A stretch of DNA of 64,000 bases from the NCBI RefSeq assembly GCF_031326225.1, contig NZ_CP133720.1:3596001-3660000 (forward strand), read 5' to 3'. Position numbers and translations under genes: made by a program. Below, one piece after another: positions 32,729 to 42,422 of this stretch (its first letter is position 1; every line of letters starts with the position of its first letter). The notes under the pieces are model-generated. The model saw nothing but the letters and a program-made list of their open reading frames with translations. It was not told where the DNA came from and searched no databases. This stretch comes from Undibacterium cyanobacteriorum. Its GTDB lineage: Bacteria > Pseudomonadota > Gammaproteobacteria > Burkholderiales > Burkholderiaceae_D.

Positions 32729-33508
32729 TCACTTCACTACTTTCGCCGACTTGGCATTACTGATTTTTGCCGGCATCGATGTTTTCAGTGCTAATCCGTT
32801 CGGATAACGCATATCGATATTCAGAATCTTGTCACCTAGTCGCGTTGTCAATTGCGGATACACACGCGCCAATTGATCCACCCTCGTTTTCAACTTACTC
32901 GCCTCTTGCACCCGACCCAAATCAACACGCATTCCATTATCTAAAGTCACACTCCATGCATAGCGACTCGACAATTGCACTTCCTCCGGATTCAACTTGA
33001 GCATGCCAAACCATTCTTTAAACAAGCGATACTGCTGCAATACCTCTTTCTCACTGCCTTCCGGTCCACTCAACTTGACCAAATGCGCATCATCTTCCGC
33101 CTCCGCCAAGTTCGCTGTGAACACATCGCCTTGAGATGAAATTAATCGACCATCTTCGCCCCAAGTTCCTAACACTTCATGTTCTTCCAATTGCACGATC
33201 AAACGATTCGGCCACACCCGTTGCACACTGGCCTTGCGCACCCATGGCACTGACTCAAATGCGGCTCTGACTTGATCCAAATTCGTCGTAAAAAAATTAC
33301 CCTGTACTTGGGGGATCGCTTGATCGCGTATCGTCAATGCATTCACATGACGCAATTCACGATTTGACTTCCCTTCCACCCGCACAGCGCTTAAATCAAA
33401 CAACGGACGATGAATCACCCACCACACCGCAGAACCCACCAGCGCAGCCAGCACCAAACTAAACAAAACGTTAGCTGTTGCGTTAAGGAGTTTTGCGTCA
33501 TGCCACAT
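32729..33508 (-). CDS. ftsQ: Cell division protein FtsQ
   Basis: FtsQ is a bitopic division protein that links early and late divisome proteins through FtsB and FtsL. The 259-residue protein has a short cytoplasmic part, one membrane helix (about 11-32), the POTRA domain beginning FDLSAVRVEGKSN, and a beta domain that includes VQLEEHEVLGTWGEDGRL. It begins 35 bp after ddl. The MWHDAKLLNATANVL start is typical of betaproteobacterial FtsQ. Confidence 0.94.
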   Translation of the reverse strand: MWHDAKLLNATANVLFSLVLAALVGSAVWWVIHRPLFDLSAVRVEGKSNRELRHVNALTIRDQAIPQVQGNFFTTNLDQVRAAFESVPWVRKASVQRVWPNRLIVQLEEHEVLGTWGEDGRLISSQGDVFTANLAEAEDDAHLVKLSGPEGSEKEVLQQYRLFKEWFGMLKLNPEEVQLSSRYAWSVTLDNGMRVDLGRVQEASKLKTRVDQLARVYPQLTTRLGDKILNIDMRYPNGLALKTSMPAKISNAKSAKVVK

Positions 33509-33542
33509 ACGGAGATCTTTTTTTCCTACTCACGGATTCGAC

Positions 33543-34496
33543 TTATTGCTTGTCCGAAACAATCTTCAGACGCGCCGTCTTCAAGATCTCAACACAAACA
33601 TCTTCATAACTCATACCTGCTGCACGCGCTGCCATTGGCACCAAAGAGTGACCAGTCATTCCTGGCGAGGTATTAATCTCAATCAAGAATGGTTTATTGT
33701 CGCTGCTACGTACTAACACATCCAATCTTGCCCAGCCCTCACAGCCCACGGCACGATAGGCTTGTACACACATCGCCTGAATTTGTTGCGTCAATTCAGC
33801 ATCGATAGGCGCTGGGCACAAATATTTCGTATCGTCCGTGAAATATTTATTTTGATAATCGTAGTTACCATCAGGCGCAACGATTTCAATCAATGGCAGT
33901 GAGTACGCATCTGCACCACGACCCAAGACAGCCACGGTCAATTCACGTCCTTGGATAAATTCTTCCGCCAACACTTCTTCATCGAACTTGGCCGCCAATG
34001 CATAGGCAGAATGAATTTCTGCAGCAGCACGCACCTTGGTGATGCCAATGGTTGATCCTTCATGCGGTGGTTTAACGATCAAGGGCAAACCGAGTTGCTC
34101 GACCACTTTGTTCAAATCGGTCTTCGCATCGAGTACAGCGTAATTCGGTGTACTCAACTGGTGGTAGAGCCAAATCTTCTTGCTGCAAATTTTGTCCATG
34201 GCGATCGAAGACGCCATTACACCACTACCTGTGTACGGAATACCGAGCTGCTCTAAAGCACCTTGCAAACTACCATCTTCACCATAGCGACCATGCAGAG
34301 CGATAAAAACGCGATCAAACTTTTCAGCGGCCAGCTCAGCCAAACTGCGCTCCGCAGGATCAAACGGATGTGCGTCGATGCCGCGACTACGCAAGGCATT
34401 CAACACTCCGGTGCCAGACATGATCGACACTTCACGCTCAGCGGAACGACCACCAAACAAGACACCAACTTTACCCATCATTTGCTTTAATTCCAT
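33543..34496 (-). CDS. ddl: D-alanine-D-alanine ligase
   Basis: Ddl makes the D-Ala-D-Ala dipeptide for MurF. The 317-residue ATP-grasp enzyme (DdlB type) has VGVLFGGRSAEREVS at the N-terminus, KPPHEGSTIGITKV in the ATP-binding part, and LIEINTSPGMTGHSLVP with metal-binding residues near the C-terminus. I chose ATG 34496, with AGGA 8 nt upstream; a TTG overlapping the murC stop lies six codons upstream. Confidence 0.97.
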   Translation of the reverse strand: MELKQMMGKVGVLFGGRSAEREVSIMSGTGVLNALRSRGIDAHPFDPAERSLAELAAEKFDRVFIALHGRYGEDGSLQGALEQLGIPYTGSGVMASSIAMDKICSKKIWLYHQLSTPNYAVLDAKTDLNKVVEQLGLPLIVKPPHEGSTIGITKVRAAAEIHSAYALAAKFDEEVLAEEFIQGRELTVAVLGRGADAYSLPLIEIVAPDGNYDYQNKYFTDDTKYLCPAPIDAELTQQIQAMCVQAYRAVGCEGWARLDVLVRSSDNKPFLIEINTSPGMTGHSLVPMAARAAGMSYEDVCVEILKTARLKIVSDKQ

Positions 34497-34510
34497 TGTC
34501 TTTTCCTGTC

Positions 34511-35896
34511 TCAAGCTTTGGCCGCGAGTTTTCCCGGCACACCACTAATTGAACCTGCACCCATCACCATCACTACGTCGCCATCACGGGCCACTTGCAA
34601 TAAGCTGGCGGGCAAGTCTTGTACATTCTCTACAAACACAGGCTCGACTTTACCGAGCACGCGAATCGCACGTGTCAAAGCACGTCCATCGGCAGCGACG
34701 ATTGGCGTTTCACCTGCGGCATAGACTTCCGCCAACACGACCGCATCGGCACTTGAAATCACCTTAACGAAATCTTCGAACAGATCACGCGTCCGCGTGT
34801 AGCGATGCGGTTGGAAAGCCAACACCAAACGACGGCCGGGATAAGCGCCCCGTGCTGCAGCCAAAGTCGCCGCCATTTCAACCGGATGATGTCCATAGTC
34901 GTCCACCAAAGCAAAGCTGCCGCCGCTCGGCAAGGCAATTTCGCCATAACGTGTAAAACGACGGCCGACGCCGGTAAATTCGCTCAAGGCTTTTTGCGTC
35001 GCGCAATCATCGACGCCAACTTCGCGGGCAATCGCAATCGCCGCACAAGCGTTTTGCACATTGTGCATCCCAGGTTGATTCAAACTCACCTTCATATCGG
35101 GGTAGCCTTCATGTACCACGGTGAAATGCATCTTGCCATCCGCAGCATAAGCATCCGTTGCACGCACTTCAGCTTCTTCATGAAAACCGTAAGTCACGAT
35201 AGGCTTACTAATGCGCGGCATAATTTCACGGATCACAGGGTCATCCATACACAACATCGCGACACCGTAGAATGGCAAGCGGTGTGTGAAGTCGACGAAG
35301 GCCTGTTTCAGTTTTCCAAAATCATGTTCATAAGTTTCCATATGATCGGCATCGATATTCGTAATGACTTCGATCACAGGTAACAAATTCAAAAAGGACG
35401 CGTCCGATTCATCGGCTTCTGCCACAATAAATTCGCCGCTGCCCAATTTCGCATTGGCACCAGCGCTATTGAGTAAACCGCCAATGACGAAAGTAGGATC
35501 GAGCCCGCCTTCCGCTAGGATGCTGGCGACCAAACTCGTTGTCGTGGTTTTACCGTGTGTGCCAGCGATGGCGATGCCGCTCTTCAAGCGCATCAGTTCC
35601 GTCAACATTAAAGCTCGCGGCACAATAGGAATGTGTTTCTCACGTGCGGCAACGACTTCTGGATTGTCGGCTTTGACTGCAGTGGAAGTTACCACCGCAT
35701 CGGCGCCAGCAATATTCTCTGCTGCATGTCCCAACATCACTTTCGCGCCTAAACTTGCCAAGCGTTGTGAAGCAGCATTGCTACTCAAGTCCGAACCTGA
35801 GATGACATATCCCAAATTCAACAGGACTTCTGCAATACCGCTCATACCGGAACCACCGATACCAACGAAATGCAGATGTTTGACTTTATGTTTCAT
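34511..35896 (-). CDS. murC: UDP-N-acetylmuramate-L-alanine ligase MurC
   Basis: MurC adds L-Ala to UDP-MurNAc. The 461-residue Mur ligase has the N-terminal Rossmann-like HFVGIGGSGMSGIAEVL, the ATP loop GTHGKTTTTSLVAS near 115, and the C-terminal FQPHRYTRTRDLF. It lies 14 bp upstream of ddl and 58 bp after murG. Confidence 0.98.
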   Translation of the reverse strand: MKHKVKHLHFVGIGGSGMSGIAEVLLNLGYVISGSDLSSNAASQRLASLGAKVMLGHAAENIAGADAVVTSTAVKADNPEVVAAREKHIPIVPRALMLTELMRLKSGIAIAGTHGKTTTTSLVASILAEGGLDPTFVIGGLLNSAGANAKLGSGEFIVAEADESDASFLNLLPVIEVITNIDADHMETYEHDFGKLKQAFVDFTHRLPFYGVAMLCMDDPVIREIMPRISKPIVTYGFHEEAEVRATDAYAADGKMHFTVVHEGYPDMKVSLNQPGMHNVQNACAAIAIAREVGVDDCATQKALSEFTGVGRRFTRYGEIALPSGGSFALVDDYGHHPVEMAATLAAARGAYPGRRLVLAFQPHRYTRTRDLFEDFVKVISSADAVVLAEVYAAGETPIVAADGRALTRAIRVLGKVEPVFVENVQDLPASLLQVARDGDVVMVMGAGSISGVPGKLAAKA

Positions 35897-35954
35897 TCTT
35901 TTCTTCTCACTCTAGCCTAGACGATTTATTCACTGATTCATTCAATTCTTAGAA

Positions 35955-37052
35955 TTAAATCGCGAGGTCTTCCAAAATTTTTGCGATCGTATCAACCGCT
36001 TGGCGGCGCCCTTGTACATAGGCAGCATTGGCCATCGCCAAACACTGCTCACGCTTCATCGTCAACACCAACTGCGCTAACTTCTCTGCCGTCATTTCAC
36101 TTTGCGGCATATGAATCGCACCACCTTCTTTACTCAGCCATTGTGCATTCGCTCTTTGGTGGGAGGTACTCGATGCCACCAAAGGCACCAATACGCTTGC
36201 CACACCAGCCGCAGTCAACTCCGAAACCGTGATCGCGCCAGCACGACAAATCACCAAATCAACTTCTGCATAACGACGTGGCATGTCATGAATGAAATCG
36301 ACCACTTCAGCTTCCACGCCCAATTCTGCATAGCGCTGACGTAAGCCTTCCACGTGTTGCTTGCCCGATTGATGCGTCAAGATCGGACGCTGCTCAAGTG
36401 GCATAGCGGCCCATGCTTGCGGCACACATTCGTTCAATGCTTTGGCGCCCAAACTTCCGCCGACGACCAAAATTCTTAAAGGGCCAGTGCGCTCGGCGTA
36501 ACGTTTTGCTGGCTCAGGTAAATTCGTAATATCGCGACGAATTGGATTGCCAGTAAAGATTTCTTTCGCTTCGTCTTGTGCACGATCTTGTTCCGACGAA
36601 GGCAAACCGAACATCAATTTCTTCGCAAATGGTTTCAAGGCTTTATTCGACAACAGCAAAGGCGCATCGGCGTTCATCAACACCACAGGTCGACCACTCA
36701 AAGCAGCGCTGATGCCACCGGGAACCGTGATATAACCGCCCATCCCCAACACCACACTTGGTTGACGACGACGCATCACACCAAAACACGCAAAGAAACT
36801 CGCGATCAATTTGAATCCGCCAGTAATGCTGTGATTCAAACCTTTGCCACGCAAACCCGTGAAATCGAGTTGATCCATGGCGATGCCGTGCTTAGCGACG
36901 ATGTCGGCTTCCATGCCAGTTTTTGTGCCGAGCCAAGACACCGTCCAACCACGCTGCTGCATCTCATCGGCGATAGCGAGTCCTGGGAAAATATGTCCGC
37001 CCGTACCCGCCGCCATCACGAGCAAATGTTTCGCTTTCGTCGTGCCACTCAT
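35955..37052 (-). CDS. murG: Undecaprenyl-PP-MurNAc-pentapeptide GlcNAc transferase MurG
   Basis: MurG converts lipid I to lipid II on the cytoplasmic face of the membrane. The 365-residue GT-B enzyme has the glycine-rich loop AAGTGGHIFPGLAIADEM near the start and GGSLGAKALNE at the second domain. The C-terminal part includes ICRAGAITVSELTAAG. The ATG overlaps the ftsW stop by 4 nt (ATGA), which suggests coupled translation. Confidence 0.98.
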   Translation of the reverse strand: MSGTTKAKHLLVMAAGTGGHIFPGLAIADEMQQRGWTVSWLGTKTGMEADIVAKHGIAMDQLDFTGLRGKGLNHSITGGFKLIASFFACFGVMRRRQPSVVLGMGGYITVPGGISAALSGRPVVLMNADAPLLLSNKALKPFAKKLMFGLPSSEQDRAQDEAKEIFTGNPIRRDITNLPEPAKRYAERTGPLRILVVGGSLGAKALNECVPQAWAAMPLEQRPILTHQSGKQHVEGLRQRYAELGVEAEVVDFIHDMPRRYAEVDLVICRAGAITVSELTAAGVASVLVPLVASSTSHQRANAQWLSKEGGAIHMPQSEMTAEKLAQLVLTMKREQCLAMANAAYVQGRRQAVDTIAKILEDLAI

Positions 37053-38266
37053 GGTCGACCTCCACGCATCATCACGCGATTTTCATAATCAATACGCAGC
37101 AACAAAGTTAAACCTATACAGTTAATCAAGACACCCGAGCCGCCATAACTCATCAATGGCAAGGTCAAACCTTTGGTCGGCAAGACGCCGAGATTCACCC
37201 CCATATTGATGAAAGTCTGCACGCCGATCCAAATCCCAATTCCCTTCGCGGCCAAGCCAGCGAAGGTGGCATCAAGCACGATCGCCTGGCGGCCAATATC
37301 AAAGGCGCGCTTGATAATCCAATAGAACAAAAAGATCACCGTCACCACGCCGACATAGCCGAGCTCTTCGCCAATCACCGCCAACAAAAAGTCCGTATGC
37401 GCCTCCGGCAAGTAATGCAATTTCTCGACACTGGCGCCGAGACCTACGCCAAACAATTCACCACGTCCAAATGCGATCAAAGAGTGTGTCAATTGGTAGG
37501 CTTTACCCAGGGCATTATCTTCTTGGAAGGGATCGAGATAAGCAAAGATCCGTTCACGACGCCATGGTGATAACAAAATAACCGAAGTAAAAATGCCCAC
37601 CAAAGTCGCCGCGATACCACCAAACCAAATACCGTTAATGCCACCCAAGAACAAAATTCCCATGGCAATACACACGATCACACCGAAAGCACCAAGATCT
37701 GGTTCCAACAGCAGCAACAATCCCAGCACACCAACTGTCACCAACATCGGCAAGAAACCCTTGGTCAATTTATGCATGTATTCTTGTTTGCGCACTGTGT
37801 AGTCTGCGGCATACAGCACCATGAACAACTTCATCAGTTCGGATGGTTGCAAGTTGAAACCTTTAAACGCCAACCAACGCTTTGCACCATTCACGCCTTT
37901 GCCGACACCGGGAATCAACACTAACACCAACAACACGAGGGTAATGATGAACAAATACGGTGCGGCTTTCTGCCAGTCTTCCACACGGATACGGAACACA
38001 AAGAAACTCGCAGCAACCGAGACCAAGATAAACATCGCTTGGCGTACCAAAAAATGCGTATTTTTGTAATTGGCATACTTCGGCGAATCGGGTAAAGAGA
38101 TCGACGCCGAGTACACCATCACCATCCCAAATACCATCAAAATCAAAGTGACCCACACCAAAGGTTGGTCGTACTCCATCATCTTTGAGCGCTGCACAAA
38201 ATGGGTGCTGGTTTGCTGATTGGCAAACGGACGCCATTGGCTCAAGTTGAGGAGCATTTGCTTCAT
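37049..38266 (-). CDS. ftsW: Septal peptidoglycan polymerase FtsW
   Basis: FtsW is the SEDS glycosyltransferase that polymerises lipid II at the septum together with FtsI. The 405-residue protein has about ten membrane helices, the catalytic loop region GAKRWLAFKGFNLQPSELMK and the late segment YGGSGVLINCIGLTLLLRI. I chose ATG 38266, overlapping the murD stop by one base (TGATG) and preceded by GAGAGG; a GTG two codons upstream is possible. Confidence 0.97.
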   Translation of the reverse strand: MKQMLLNLSQWRPFANQQTSTHFVQRSKMMEYDQPLVWVTLILMVFGMVMVYSASISLPDSPKYANYKNTHFLVRQAMFILVSVAASFFVFRIRVEDWQKAAPYLFIITLVLLVLVLIPGVGKGVNGAKRWLAFKGFNLQPSELMKLFMVLYAADYTVRKQEYMHKLTKGFLPMLVTVGVLGLLLLLEPDLGAFGVIVCIAMGILFLGGINGIWFGGIAATLVGIFTSVILLSPWRRERIFAYLDPFQEDNALGKAYQLTHSLIAFGRGELFGVGLGASVEKLHYLPEAHTDFLLAVIGEELGYVGVVTVIFLFYWIIKRAFDIGRQAIVLDATFAGLAAKGIGIWIGVQTFINMGVNLGVLPTKGLTLPLMSYGGSGVLINCIGLTLLLRIDYENRVMMRGGRP

Positions 38267-39768
38267 CAGCACACCTCTCCACGGTTCAATGCAACTTCAC
38301 GTACCGCATCGATAAAGACTTGTGCGCGATGTGCGTAGTTCTTGAACATGTCGAGACTCGCACAAGCAGGTGACAACAAAACGATGTCTCCAGCCTGAGC
38401 CATTTCGGCCGCTTTCTCCACTGCTTGCTCTAAACTTTGACAATCGAGCAAATTCACTTGCGTCACTTCCAAAGCCGCACGAATGGCGGGCGCATCTTTG
38501 CCGATCAAGCACACTGCTTTGACGTATTGCATGACAGGTTTGGCCAATGGTGTGAAGTCTTGTCCTTTGCCATCACCACCTGCTAACAAAATAATTCTTG
38601 GCGCATCACCAACGGCTTCAGCTCCTAAACCACGCAGAGCAGCAACTGTTGCGCCAACATTGGTCCCCTTGCTGTCATCAAAATAGCTGACATCACCAAT
38701 GGTATTGACCAATTCCACACGATGGGGCTCGCCTTTGTAATCGCGCAATGCGTGCAGCAAAGGCGCCAGCGGCAAGCCGATACTACGACACAAGGCCAAG
38801 GCCGCAAGTGCGTTACTCGCATTGTGTTGTCCGCGAATCTTTAGCGCATCCGATGGCATCAGGCGCGTCACAAATACTTCAGCGGCCTCCTGCATTTTCT
38901 TACGCTTGCGTGAACTGCCTTCTTCCTCTTCGGGGGAATTAGCACATGCCAACCACACCATGCCGCCCTCGTCGAGCAAACCAAATTCGCCATCATTCTT
39001 TGGCGCATCAAAACCAAAACTCAGGACGTCTTGATGCTGCGGTTTGCGCATTGCCATCACGAGCGCATCATCACGATTCAATACCAAAACCGTCGACGTG
39101 CCGAAAATCTTGGCTTTATCGTCGCAATAATTCTTCATGTCGCCGTGCCAATCCAAATGATCTTGCGTGACATTCAGCACGGTCGCGACATCAGGATTGA
39201 AGCTCACACTGCTATGCAACTGAAAGCTCGACAACTCTAAGACCCAAACCTGTGGCAAAATTTTTTGATCAAGGCATTCGCACAAGACATCCAACATCGC
39301 TGGGCTGATATTGCCAGCAATCCGCGTTTGCATACCAGCGCGAGCACATAACTGGCCAGTCAAACTCGTTACGGTCGTTTTGCCATTGGTACCGGTGATG
39401 GCGATCAATTTTGGTTGATAAGCTTGGGTCTCTTTGAGTTCGGCTAAGGCTAAGGAGAATAATTCGAGCTCACCCCAGACTGGCACACCAAGTTCAGAGG
39501 CTTGCTGCAAGACGACTTGCAATTCACCGTGAGGTGCCAAACCAGGGCTCACAAATACGGCGTCAATGCCCTCCAACAAACTGGCTTGCAAAGGACCACC
39601 AAAAAATTCGGCTTCGGGAGCCAGTGCTTGCAATTGACTCAAACGATCTGGTTGTGAACGCGTATCGGCTACGCGCAGTTGCGCGCCGACGCGCTTCAAC
39701 CAACGCGCCATCGCCAACCCGGATTCTCCGAGCCCGACAACCAGAATACGTTTTTCAACAAAATTCAT
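38266..39768 (-). CDS. murD: UDP-N-acetylmuramoylalanine-D-glutamate ligase MurD
   Basis: MurD adds D-Glu to UDP-MurNAc-L-Ala. The 500-residue protein has the N-terminal VVGLGESGLAMARWL, the ATP loop AITGTNGKTTVTSL, and FDDSKGTNVGATVAAL. It is about 60 residues longer than the E. coli enzyme, partly because of a charged insertion (EEEEGSSRKRKKMQEA) before KIRGQHNASNALAAL. Such insertions occur in other betaproteobacterial MurD proteins as far as I recall. Confidence 0.97.
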   Translation of the reverse strand: MNFVEKRILVVGLGESGLAMARWLKRVGAQLRVADTRSQPDRLSQLQALAPEAEFFGGPLQASLLEGIDAVFVSPGLAPHGELQVVLQQASELGVPVWGELELFSLALAELKETQAYQPKLIAITGTNGKTTVTSLTGQLCARAGMQTRIAGNISPAMLDVLCECLDQKILPQVWVLELSSFQLHSSVSFNPDVATVLNVTQDHLDWHGDMKNYCDDKAKIFGTSTVLVLNRDDALVMAMRKPQHQDVLSFGFDAPKNDGEFGLLDEGGMVWLACANSPEEEEGSSRKRKKMQEAAEVFVTRLMPSDALKIRGQHNASNALAALALCRSIGLPLAPLLHALRDYKGEPHRVELVNTIGDVSYFDDSKGTNVGATVAALRGLGAEAVGDAPRIILLAGGDGKGQDFTPLAKPVMQYVKAVCLIGKDAPAIRAALEVTQVNLLDCQSLEQAVEKAAEMAQAGDIVLLSPACASLDMFKNYAHRAQVFIDAVREVALNRGEVC

Positions 39769-39824
39769 CTTCTTACTTTCCCGAATGATTCTCTATGCTT
39801 TGCAGGCGCAATCTCAATCCAGCA

Positions 39825-40994
39825 TCAACGCAATTTCAACGACGACAAACCCAACAACACCAACAACATCGTGATGATCCAAAAGCGCACGACAACTTGT
39901 GTTTCTTTCCACCCCTTTTGCTCAAAGTGATGATGCAAAGGCGCCATCAAGAACAGCCGCTTACCCACACCAAACTTTTTCTTGGTGTATTTGAAGTAAG
40001 TTACTTGCAACATGACCGAGAATGTTTCCACCACAAAGATGCCGCCCATAATGAAGAGCACCACTTCTTGACGAACGATGACCGCAATCGTGCCCAATGC
40101 GCCGCCGAGTGCTAAAGCACCAACATCACCCATAAACACTTGCGCCGGATGAGCGTTGAACCACAAGAAGGCCAAACCTGCGCCAGCCATCGCGCCACAG
40201 AAAATCAACAACTCACCCGCTCCAGGGATGTAGGGAATCAACAAATATTTGGAATAACCAGCGTGACCCGTCAAATACGCAAACAAGCCCAAAGCCGAAC
40301 CGACCATGATGGTGGGCATGATCGCCAAACCGTCCAATCCATCAGTTAAATTCACGGCATTGCTGGTCCCAACGATGACGCAGAAAGTGAGTGCCATGAA
40401 GCCCCACACACCGAGTGGATAATTGAAAGTTTTGAAGAAAGGAATAATCAAATCAGCTTTAGGAGGCAAATCGAGACTAAAACCTGATTGCACCCAAGCG
40501 AAGAACAACTCCATCACTTTGCTATTAGTCGGAGCGGATACAGTAAACGCCAAATACACAGCAGCAACGATACCGATCAGGGACTGCCAAAAGAATTTTT
40601 CGCGCGAGGCCATGCCGTTCGGATCGCGATAAACGACTTTACGATAATCATCAACCCAACCGATCGCACCGAAACCCAAAGTCACAATCAAGACGACCCA
40701 CACGAAACGGTTACTCAAATCAGACCACAACAATGTAGAAATGCCAATCGCGATCAAAATCAAAGCACCGCCCATGGTTGGTGTACCTGATTTCACCAAA
40801 TGCGTTTGTGGACCATCCGTCCGCACTGCTTGTCCGACCTTCATTCTTGTCAACATGCGGATCACAGCTGGGCCAGCCACCAAGCCAATCGTGATCGCCG
40901 TCATCGTCGCAAACACGGCGCGGAAGGTGATGAAGCCGAACACGCGCATGAAGCCGATGTCTTGTTTAATTAATTCTGCTAGCCAGAGCAACAT
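39825..40994 (-). CDS. mraY: Phospho-MurNAc-pentapeptide translocase MraY
   Basis: MraY transfers phospho-MurNAc-pentapeptide to undecaprenyl phosphate to form lipid I. The 389-residue protein has ten membrane helices, the Asp-rich GWVDDYRKV, NAVNLTDGLDGLAI and the APLHHHFEQKGW motif. It lies between murF and murD with gaps of about 50 bp on each side. Confidence 0.98.
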   Translation of the reverse strand: MLLWLAELIKQDIGFMRVFGFITFRAVFATMTAITIGLVAGPAVIRMLTRMKVGQAVRTDGPQTHLVKSGTPTMGGALILIAIGISTLLWSDLSNRFVWVVLIVTLGFGAIGWVDDYRKVVYRDPNGMASREKFFWQSLIGIVAAVYLAFTVSAPTNSKVMELFFAWVQSGFSLDLPPKADLIIPFFKTFNYPLGVWGFMALTFCVIVGTSNAVNLTDGLDGLAIMPTIMVGSALGLFAYLTGHAGYSKYLLIPYIPGAGELLIFCGAMAGAGLAFLWFNAHPAQVFMGDVGALALGGALGTIAVIVRQEVVLFIMGGIFVVETFSVMLQVTYFKYTKKKFGVGKRLFLMAPLHHHFEQKGWKETQVVVRFWIITMLLVLLGLSSLKLR

Positions 40995-41045
40995 AATATT
41001 TTCCAGTTTTCTTTCTTATTGGTTCTAGTTTCGTAAGTTCTTTAT

Positions 41046-42422
41046 TTAGTGACCAGCCGATCCTTGACCAGTCAAATCAGCGACCACTCTTTCCATTTTC
41101 ATGAAGCGCGAACCCTTCACGAGCAGCGTATTCCCTGTCCCATTCTTATGCTTTACTTCGGCGAGTAAAGCAGCGATGTCTTCAAAATGCTGAGCACCTG
41201 CACCAAACGCATCACTCGATGCCTTGGCCAAACTTCCCAAGGTGAACAGATGTTGGATACCACGCTGCTTGGCATATTCTCCGATCTCACGATGGAAGGC
41301 CGCACCATCGGCACCGACTTCGCCCATATCACCCAAGATCAAGCTGGTACGATCACTCTGTGCAGCCAAGACATCAATCGCAGCGCGCACCGAATCGGGA
41401 TTGGCGTTATAGGTATCGTCGATCACGCGCGCACCACCGCTCGCTTGTTTGGGTTGCAAGCGACCATTGACCGGCGAAAATTTTTCCAAGCCTTGTACAA
41501 TCGAAGACAAAGGAATGCCGGCGGCTAAACAACATGTGGATGCAGCTAAAGCGTTCAGCACATTGTGCTGCCCTGCAGCTGCTAAGCGCACTTCAAGCAC
41601 CTGACCACGTGCATGGATCTTCAGTTTGCTGCCAAACGGAAGCACCTGCACATCAGCAAATACATCGGCGTTCGAATGCAAGCCAAATGTCATCGCACGA
41701 CGTCCCGGCATTTCATCGACATAGGATTGCCAAAGGCTGGTGTAAGTATCGTCCGCGGGAAATACCGCAACACCATCAGCGCTCAGCGCACGAATAACCG
41801 AACCGTTTTCTATCGCAACCGCCTCGACGCTTTGCATGAATTCTTGGTGCTCGCGTTGTGCGTTGTTGACCAAGGCGACTGTGGCCATTGTTGACGCACT
41901 AATCTGCGCGATTTCACCAGGATGATTCATTCCCATTTCAATTACGGCCGCGCGGATCTCTGGATGCAGGCGCATCAAAGTTAAAGGCACCCCAATTTCA
42001 TTGTTCAGATTACCCTTAGTCGCTACCATGTGCTCTTCGCCAAAGTGCTGCAGCAGAATACTCGCAATCATTTCCTTGACCGTGGTCTTTCCATTGCTAC
42101 CGGTCACACCGATCACAGGAATAGAAAATTGAGTGCGCCAAAACCGACCAATCGCAAGTAAAGCTTGTTTGGTGTCAGGCACCTGCAAAGCCGGCAATGA
42201 AATATTTGCGGGTAAGTGCTCCACCACCAAAGCGGCCGCGCCGGACTGCTGCACTTGCTCGAGGAAATCATGCGCGTCAAATCGTTCGCCGCGCAGCGCA
42301 ACAAAGAGACTTGCTGTTGGCACTTGGCGACTGTCGGTGCTCAAACCGCTGAACTCCGCATCGCCGTGCAGCACTGCGCCCGGGATCAGGTTTTGTAATT
42401 GTTGTAGGCTGGCCCGAATCAC
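41046..42422 (-). CDS. murF: UDP-MurNAc-tripeptide D-Ala-D-Ala ligase MurF
   Basis: MurF adds D-Ala-D-Ala to complete the pentapeptide precursor. The 458-residue Mur ligase has LSTDSRQVPTASLFVALRGERFDAHDF in the N-terminal domain, the ATP loop GVTGSNGKTTVKEM, and VIDDTYNANPDSVRAAID. The start is GTG, overlapping the murE stop by 4 nt (GTGA), with GAGGAGAA close upstream. Confidence 0.97.
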   Translation of the reverse strand: MIRASLQQLQNLIPGAVLHGDAEFSGLSTDSRQVPTASLFVALRGERFDAHDFLEQVQQSGAAALVVEHLPANISLPALQVPDTKQALLAIGRFWRTQFSIPVIGVTGSNGKTTVKEMIASILLQHFGEEHMVATKGNLNNEIGVPLTLMRLHPEIRAAVIEMGMNHPGEIAQISASTMATVALVNNAQREHQEFMQSVEAVAIENGSVIRALSADGVAVFPADDTYTSLWQSYVDEMPGRRAMTFGLHSNADVFADVQVLPFGSKLKIHARGQVLEVRLAAAGQHNVLNALAASTCCLAAGIPLSSIVQGLEKFSPVNGRLQPKQASGGARVIDDTYNANPDSVRAAIDVLAAQSDRTSLILGDMGEVGADGAAFHREIGEYAKQRGIQHLFTLGSLAKASSDAFGAGAQHFEDIAALLAEVKHKNGTGNTLLVKGSRFMKMERVVADLTGQGSAGH